A stretch of DNA of 10,739 nucleotides. Origin: CAYGZA01 sp964354135 (lineage in GTDB: Bacteria > Planctomycetota > Planctomycetia > Pirellulales > Thermoguttaceae). The stretch lies in NCBI GenBank assembly GCA_964354135.1, contig CAYGZA010000237.1, positions 1 to 10,739 on the forward strand, given 5' to 3'. This document shows, piece after piece, positions 6,228-10,739 of this stretch. Every line of letters begins with the position of its first letter. The first letter of the stretch is position 1. Below the pieces are notes generated by a model. That model was not told the DNA's origin. It ran no database searches and was given only the letters and a program-made list of their open reading frames with translations. The translations under genes were made by a program, and so were the position numbers.

Positions 6228-8167
6228 TACTTGCGGACCTTGAAGCTGCGCACCGTCGTCTTTTTCTTGCCGGCGTGCTCGGCCTCGACGCGGACTTCGG
6301 CGCCGGTCCGGGCCGCGAACGTGCCGTCGCTCCCGACTTGCACGCGGCTGCCGTTGACCTTGACCGTTGCGCCGGGCACCGTGACCCCGCGGACTTCCAC
6401 GGCGATCGGGCCCTCGACGAGGGGCACGTTTTCGGGCGGGTCGGTCTGGACCAGCAGTGCAGGCTCCTGGCCCAACGCGACGATCTCGTCGGCCACCTTG
6501 CGGCGAACGGCAGCAATCCGCGCGGGGTCCTTCTCCGTGTCGGCGATGGCGGGGACGACGAAGCGGGCCAGCTCGAGGGCCCTTCGCCGCGGGTCCACCG
6601 CCGCGGCCGCCCCGCCCAGCCGCTCCTTGAGCGCGGCGGTCTGCCGGACCAACAAGTGCAGGTACTCGAAATCCTCGAGGCTCTCCCGCTGGATCTCCCA
6701 GCGGATCGAATCCAGCGGCCCCTGCGAGCCGGGGTAGACGACGTGGGTGTCGCCGGGGGGGAGCTGGTCGCTGGGGGTGCCGAACGGCTCCTTGCCCCAG
6801 AAGTTGAGCCCCCAGTGGAGATACCCCGTGAGGTCCTCGGAGAAATTCATCCAATGGAGCACGCGCACCCGGCTCAGTGGATAATCAAGAAAACGGTTAG
6901 GATAGACGTTGCCGTAGGGGTTGCAGCAGATGTAGAACCAGAACTCGCCGTCTTTGCGGCGGGCCTCGTAGGCGTCGCGCCAGCGGTCGAAGTGGATCAA
7001 CTGCGGCACCCAGACCTCCAGAGCCCCGGAGCAGTCGATCGTCTCGATGGCCTCGATTCGCCGGAGCCGCGGCGCGGCGCGGCGGACCTGCTCGGAAATC
7101 TTCCGCCACGACGCAAGGCTGCCGAGGATCGGCTCGTCGCCGATGTGGATCAGCGATTGGGCGAGCCAGCCGCGCTGGTCGAGGTGTTTCTCCAGGTCGG
7201 CCAACAGCGGCAAGAGCCCGTCGTCCACGCCGAGCGTCACGCGCTGGCCGGTTCTCCGGTCGCGCGCCCGGACGCTGTTCAGTTGGAACTCGGTCCCCCA
7301 GCCCTTCTTGCCGCCGCCGACATGGCCGATCTCGATCCGGTCGGCCATGCCCGCCCGCTGAAACAGCTCGACGAAGCGATCGAACCGGCCGTAGTCGAAC
7401 GCGACCTTGCCGTCGGCCTCGCGAGCCACCTCGATCAGGCTCCACGGCACGAGGACGACGTTCTGCCGGTGGGCCGCCATGTTCCGCGCGTAGCGGTCCA
7501 GCATCGACCAGTAGGGCTCGGACCAGAGCTCGACCTTGTGCGACGTGGCGATGGTGTTCAGATTGAACCAGTTCGTGACCAGCACGTGCCTCTCGTCGGG
7601 GAGCGTGAAGGGATCGACCGCCAGCTCGATCGGCAGCGTCGCGCGGGCCGAGCCGGCGACCACCGCCACCTGGCCGCGGTACGACCCGGGGGCCGTCTCC
7701 TTCGGCACGTACACCGTCAGCCACACCGGCTGCGTCGCTCCCGCGGGGAGGTCCACGGCGCGGTCCTCCAGCAACGGATCGGGCACCTCGCACGGCGCCT
7801 CGCGGACCCGGATCGTCTCGCTTGCGCGAGTGTTCTTCTTCAGCGGGATGAAGCCGACGAAGTTCCAGCGAAGATGTTCCGGGCCGATGGTCGATTTTCC
7901 ATCGGCGTGGCCGAGCGGCGACAGCTCGACGCGGACTCCCTTGAGTGCTTCCGGCGAGCGGATCGCGATCTGGCCGGGCTCGTATTCGTTCCGCGCGGCC
8001 CGCAGGGCCACGGCGCGGGGGGCGTCGCCCGGCTGCGCGTCGCGGAAGACCTTGAGGTGGGGATCCACGGCCCAGATCGCCAGGGGGCCCTCGGCGGCTG
8101 AGCCGGCCCCGGGCCACGCGGCTATGGCAGCGACGATTCCCATCCACCACTTCAGTCGTGCAGTCAT
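6227..8167 (-). CDS. Secreted DUF4091 glycoside-hydrolase-like protein
   Basis: This 646-residue exported protein belongs to the DUF4091 group. The signal peptide (basic MTARLKWW, hydrophobic core, cleavage near AGSA/A, residues 21-25) is followed by an N-terminal beta domain (about 28-185) of the usual type, with ALRAARNEYEPGQIAI. A TIM-barrel-like region then spans about 190-500 and carries HIGDEP (341-346). The Asp-Glu pair there recalls catalytic acidic pairs in glycoside hydrolases, but this is inference. The DUF4091 signature follows: GYLHWGLNFWG (448-458), PGDTHVVYPG (471-480), then SIRWEIQRESLEDFEYLHLL. The last 75 residues look like a small Ig-like beta domain. The start has GAGGAG six bases upstream. 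It is visibly more GC-rich than the genes to its left. A role in glycan breakdown fits the GH36 and oxidoreductase neighbours; the substrate is unknown. Confidence 0.9.
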   Translation of the reverse strand: MTARLKWWMGIVAAIAAWPGAGSAAEGPLAIWAVDPHLKVFRDAQPGDAPRAVALRAARNEYEPGQIAIRSPEALKGVRVELSPLGHADGKSTIGPEHLRWNFVGFIPLKKNTRASETIRVREAPCEVPDPLLEDRAVDLPAGATQPVWLTVYVPKETAPGSYRGQVAVVAGSARATLPIELAVDPFTLPDERHVLVTNWFNLNTIATSHKVELWSEPYWSMLDRYARNMAAHRQNVVLVPWSLIEVAREADGKVAFDYGRFDRFVELFQRAGMADRIEIGHVGGGKKGWGTEFQLNSVRARDRRTGQRVTLGVDDGLLPLLADLEKHLDQRGWLAQSLIHIGDEPILGSLASWRKISEQVRRAAPRLRRIEAIETIDCSGALEVWVPQLIHFDRWRDAYEARRKDGEFWFYICCNPYGNVYPNRFLDYPLSRVRVLHWMNFSEDLTGYLHWGLNFWGKEPFGTPSDQLPPGDTHVVYPGSQGPLDSIRWEIQRESLEDFEYLHLLVRQTAALKERLGGAAAAVDPRRRALELARFVVPAIADTEKDPARIAAVRRKVADEIVALGQEPALLVQTDPPENVPLVEGPIAVEVRGVTVPGATVKVNGSRVQVGSDGTFAARTGAEVRVEAEHAGKKKTTVRSFKVRK

Positions 8168-8212
8168 GACTGGCTCCTCCCTCCTCTTGTAGAAGACCCG
8201 CGCTCGCCCGCC

Positions 8213-8241
8213 ATGTTAGCCGGACCGTTTGCGTACTGCAA
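8213..8241 (-). promoter_or_regulatory. Candidate sigma-70-like promoter for the DUF4091 gene
   Basis: On the minus strand TTGCAG (8241-8236) and TAACAT (8218-8213) are separated by exactly 17 bases, and the -10 box ends 45 bases before the start codon. Three of six and four of six bases match consensus. It overlaps the inverted repeat at 8220-8248, as an operator-controlled promoter would. It is a candidate only. Confidence 0.3.
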
Positions 8242-8248
8242 CGTCCGG
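8220..8248. repeat. Imperfect inverted repeat in the oxidoreductase-DUF4091 spacer
   Basis: CCGGAC, GTT and GC on the left pair with GC, AAC and GTCCGG on the right, giving 11 base pairs with two single-base bulges and a 5-base loop. It lies in the 173-base spacer between the oxidoreductase stop and the DUF4091 start, on top of a candidate promoter. It may be an operator, or a hairpin ending the oxidoreductase transcript, though no T-run follows. Confidence 0.5.
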
Positions 8249-8340
8249 CCCAAGCCGATCGTTCCGTGAACCGTGGCCAGGGTGCGACGCACCAGACCAC
8301 GTTACCCACACCCCACGCGATACGCGCGTCCAGCCGTTGC

Positions 8341-9552
8341 TCAGACGATGTCTTCGGTTTGCGGATCCCAACGCACCGCACGCTGCCGGCGGTAGGAGGC
8401 CACGGCCATCTGGCAGGCAACGGCCGTGCGGTATCCCATCTCGAAGGGGCAGTTCGGCTCCTTGCGGCTGCGGACACAATCGAAGAAGTTCTGCATGTGC
8501 TGGTCCGTCAGTTCCAGGTAGCCCGGGGTGACGTCCCATTCCGAGGCGTTCTTTTTCCGCCCCGGCGGCAGAAACACCACCTGATCGGATTCGTCGTGGA
8601 GCACGGTGCCCTTGGTGCCGAAGAGGTAGTCGTGTGTCTCGCCGTAATAGGAGTTGCCGAACATGGAGTTCCAGGTGAGAAGGAGTCCCTCCGACTGGTT
8701 CATGGACACCGACATCGTATCGGGCGGCTCCATCTTGGGCGAGCGGAAATTGCCGCCCGCCATCGTCACCGTTTGCGGAATCTTCAGGCCCAGAACCTGG
8801 AACCAGTATGCCACCTGGTGGACCATGTTCTCGAACACGTTGCCGCCCGAGTAATCCCAGAAGAATCGCCAGTTCACGTAGCGATTCGGATCGAAGTCGT
8901 GGTGGGGGGCATCGCCCTCGAAGCCCGCCCAATCGACGTGGGCGGCATCGCAGTCGGGCGGGATCGGCCTGAGCCAGCCGCCATACGGAGCGTTACGGTA
9001 ATGGTGCGCCTGGATCGCGGTGATGGTGCCCAAGCGATCAGACTTGATCCAATCCTGGATCTTGGCAATGCTCGGCGCGGTGTTCATCTGCATGCCCACC
9101 TGGACCACCCGCCCCGAGCCGACAAACGCCTTGCGCATCCGCCGGGCGTGCGCGGGATTGAACGCCATGGTCTTCTCTTGATACACGTCTTTGCCTGCCT
9201 GGATCGCGGGCACGAAGTTCAGCGCGTGCTGGTGTTGCGGGCTGGCGATGAGGACCGCGTCGATCGAGGTGTCGTCCAGGAGGCGGCGGAAATCCTTGTG
9301 CGTCTTGACTGCCGGGGCAACGGCCTTGGCTTCGTCCAAGCGGCGCGTATAGGGATCGGCCACGGCGACGGCCTCGACGTTCGGGCAACGCAGGGCGGCG
9401 CGGAAAATGTCCCGGCCGCGGCCACCCGCCCCGATCAAGCCGAAGCGGATGCGATCGTTGGCCCCCAGGACCCGCGATTCGCCGACTCCCGACGCGGCCA
9501 CCCAGGCCGCTCCCGCGGCCCATTGACGCAATGCCTCACGGCGACTGGGCAT
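8341..9552 (-). CDS. Tat-exported Gfo/Idh/MocA family oxidoreductase
   Basis: This 403-residue protein is an NAD(P)-dependent oxidoreductase of the Gfo/Idh/MocA family, which acts on sugars and sugar derivatives. It starts with a twin-arginine signal (SRREAL at residues 3-8, then AAGAAWVAASGVG), so it is probably exported folded with its cofactor. The Rossmann domain opens with GLIGAGGRGRD (38-48, G-x-G-x-x-G). The usual EKP motif reads EKT at 126-128, keeping the lysine. The C-terminal domain has FWDYSGGNVFENMVHQ (231-246), whose His245 lies where family members carry a catalytic-site histidine. The start at 9552 has AAGGAG seven bases upstream; a longer frame to 9591 adds 13 residues with no support. 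The gene to its right ends 56 bases before it, so the two are probably cotranscribed. Substrate is unknown; sugar oxidation or an NAD-dependent glycosidase-like reaction are both possible in this family. Confidence 0.95.
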   Translation of the reverse strand: MPSRREALRQWAAGAAWVAASGVGESRVLGANDRIRFGLIGAGGRGRDIFRAALRCPNVEAVAVADPYTRRLDEAKAVAPAVKTHKDFRRLLDDTSIDAVLIASPQHQHALNFVPAIQAGKDVYQEKTMAFNPAHARRMRKAFVGSGRVVQVGMQMNTAPSIAKIQDWIKSDRLGTITAIQAHHYRNAPYGGWLRPIPPDCDAAHVDWAGFEGDAPHHDFDPNRYVNWRFFWDYSGGNVFENMVHQVAYWFQVLGLKIPQTVTMAGGNFRSPKMEPPDTMSVSMNQSEGLLLTWNSMFGNSYYGETHDYLFGTKGTVLHDESDQVVFLPPGRKKNASEWDVTPGYLELTDQHMQNFFDCVRSRKEPNCPFEMGYRTAVACQMAVASYRRQRAVRWDPQTEDIV

Positions 9553-9608
9553 GACCTTTCTCCTTGAAGTAGGGTTGACCGGGTTCAACAATGGCTGTCA
9601 TCCAACTG

Positions 9609-10739
9609 TCATGGCTTCTTCTGCTTCGCCGCCTTTTTGGGCATCGTCTTGCTCGCTTGGGCCGCTTCATTCATCTTCTTCTGACCGGCTGCGATGAAGT
9701 CGGTGATGTCGAAGCCAAGCGACTGACCATCCGCGATCTTCTTGCGCGCGGAACGGATCGCGGCCTCGGCACCATCCGGGATCTTGTCCTGCCACCAATT
9801 CATCCGTTCGCTGTAGCACCAGATGTATTCATCGCTGGTCGTCAGCGCGTAATAGACGTTGTGCTCAAACCAACGCAGCCGCTCCTGCGGCGTGAGGTAC
9901 GTGCTGAGATACTTCTCCGCTGGTTGCCGCAACGCAAGCACCTGGTCCATGTAAAGCGCCATGCCGGCCTGGAAATTGACGGCGTGCTTCGTGCGAAGCT
10001 CTGACGGGACCAAGGTGAGCGAACGCTGCTTCATCCGATGATATGCCTGGTAGAACGGCTCGCGGGCCGTGAAGTAATAGGCCAGCTCGTAGCCATCAAT
10101 GATCCGCACGCCCGGCGCGGCCGCTTCGAGCGCGCCGTTCCAGAATGCAGAGAGCAACGCCCAAGGCTGCTTGGAAAGCCGCAGTTGGCGGTCCTGGAGA
10201 CCTGGTCTCGCAAGCAGTTCGTCAAACAGGCTCTGGTGGAAGAAGGTCAGCAACCGCACGTCGGGCAGTTCCGTCTGGAGGGCTGTCATGAACTGGGCGC
10301 CGCGCTTGCGGACCTGAGCCTCGACCTCGGCGAAGCTGCGGTCTTTGTTCTTTCCCGCATAGGCCCAGGGGTTGTCGCCGTAGGGCTCCGGATCGAAGAC
10401 GATGCCGACACAGCGCCCGATCTTCGCGGCCCGTGCGCTCAACCGCAGGTTTGCGGTGATGCCCTTCCACTGCTCGTCATTGAACCAATCCATCCTCCAA
10501 TTGTTGGCCGCATAGAGACAGAGGAAGTTGTCTGTGAATGTCTTCCATTCGATGGCAGCGAGGTCATCGAGCTGCGGTTTGAGCTTCGCCTCGTCCCACG
10601 GGCGCGGGTCGAAGGCGTGGTTCCACTCCCGCAGCCTGACGATGATGCCGTCGAAAGGTTTCTGCTCCATGTTGCGGATATCTTTCCGCACCTGATCGGG
10701 ATAGGGCACGTCCCAGCCGTATTCGATCAGCTTCTTGAC
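9609..10739 (-). CDS. Partial protein of unknown function with a DPEPYG motif
   Basis: The frame is open from the right edge of the window (first codon at 10739) to a TGA at 9609, giving 376 residues with the true N-terminus outside. The visible start, KKLIEYGWDVPYPDQVR followed by PFDGIIVRL, reads like the first strand of a barrel enzyme just after a signal peptide. VFDPEPYGDNPWAY (residues 114-127) holds acidic residues at a likely strand end, and further aromatic-rich segments follow (NVYYALTTSDEYIWCYSERMNWW in the C-terminal third). The protein ends in a lysine-rich tail (PKKAAKQKKP). The overall look is a TIM-barrel carbohydrate-active protein of the kind found in Planctomycetota and Verrucomicrobia, but I cannot name a family. 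It is followed 56 bases later by the oxidoreductase gene. Confidence 0.85.
   Translation of the reverse strand, partial: VKKLIEYGWDVPYPDQVRKDIRNMEQKPFDGIIVRLREWNHAFDPRPWDEAKLKPQLDDLAAIEWKTFTDNFLCLYAANNWRMDWFNDEQWKGITANLRLSARAAKIGRCVGIVFDPEPYGDNPWAYAGKNKDRSFAEVEAQVRKRGAQFMTALQTELPDVRLLTFFHQSLFDELLARPGLQDRQLRLSKQPWALLSAFWNGALEAAAPGVRIIDGYELAYYFTAREPFYQAYHRMKQRSLTLVPSELRTKHAVNFQAGMALYMDQVLALRQPAEKYLSTYLTPQERLRWFEHNVYYALTTSDEYIWCYSERMNWWQDKIPDGAEAAIRSARKKIADGQSLGFDITDFIAAGQKKMNEAAQASKTMPKKAAKQKKP

Noticed and set aside
6032..8101. A 689-codon plus-strand open frame antisense to the DUF4091 gene
   Set aside because: Beyond its first 57 or so codons the translation has no family pattern and mirrors the GC-rich codons of the real gene on the other strand. 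Only the first part is kept, as a possible remnant.
8266..9567. A 433-codon plus-strand open frame across the oxidoreductase gene
   Set aside because: The minus-strand gene here has unmistakable Gfo/Idh/MocA motifs, a Tat signal and a ribosome binding site; the plus-strand translation shows none of these.
1..10739. tRNA or rRNA genes, CRISPR arrays, insertion sequence ends, and DGR template repeat or reverse transcriptase
   Set aside because: Searched by eye on both strands. No regularly spaced repeats, cloverleaf-like sequences, transposase motifs, reverse transcriptase YxDD-type motif or second copy of the FGE-fold 3' end were found.

Overview
The window looks like Planctomycetota DNA, and a Pirellulales-like genome is my best guess. 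It is GC-rich, and its secreted proteins are of types that group has in large numbers: a Tat-exported Gfo/Idh/MocA oxidoreductase, a DUF4091 protein, a GH36 enzyme and an FGE/SUMF1-fold protein. The taxonomic call is inferred from gene content; there is no marker gene here.

Layout. A single plus-strand gene (264-944) encodes a predicted nuclease-fold plus winged-helix protein of unknown role. Everything else recognisable is on the minus strand. In transcription order from the right edge: a protein of unknown function that runs off the window (10739-9609); a Tat-signal Gfo/Idh/MocA oxidoreductase (9552-8341); a secreted DUF4091 glycoside-hydrolase-like protein (8167-6227); about 870 bases with no intact gene but a possible plus-strand coding remnant (6020-6202); a secreted FGE-fold protein lacking the catalytic cysteines (5354-4368); a truncated avd-type four-helix-bundle gene (4250-4110), too short to stand out as an ORF; a small secreted protein of unknown function (3975-3496); and a secreted GH36 alpha-galactosidase-like enzyme (3329-1296).

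How the genes may work together. GH36, the DUF4091 protein and the oxidoreductase fit a loose locus for breaking down glycans outside the cytoplasm. The spacers hold hairpins and promoter-like sequences, so this is probably several transcription units rather than one operon. Only the 10739-9609 and 9552-8341 pair is close enough (56 bases) to suggest cotranscription.

Most interesting point. The FGE-fold gene ends in a C-type-lectin-like tail of the kind that diversity-generating retroelements (DGRs) mutate. About 117 bases downstream on the same strand lies the start of an avd gene with a perfect TATAAT, a strong ribosome binding site and a TTG start, cut off after 46 codons. Target gene followed by avd is the usual DGR order. 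No reverse transcriptase or template repeat is visible in this window, so this is best read as a possible decayed or dismantled DGR cassette.
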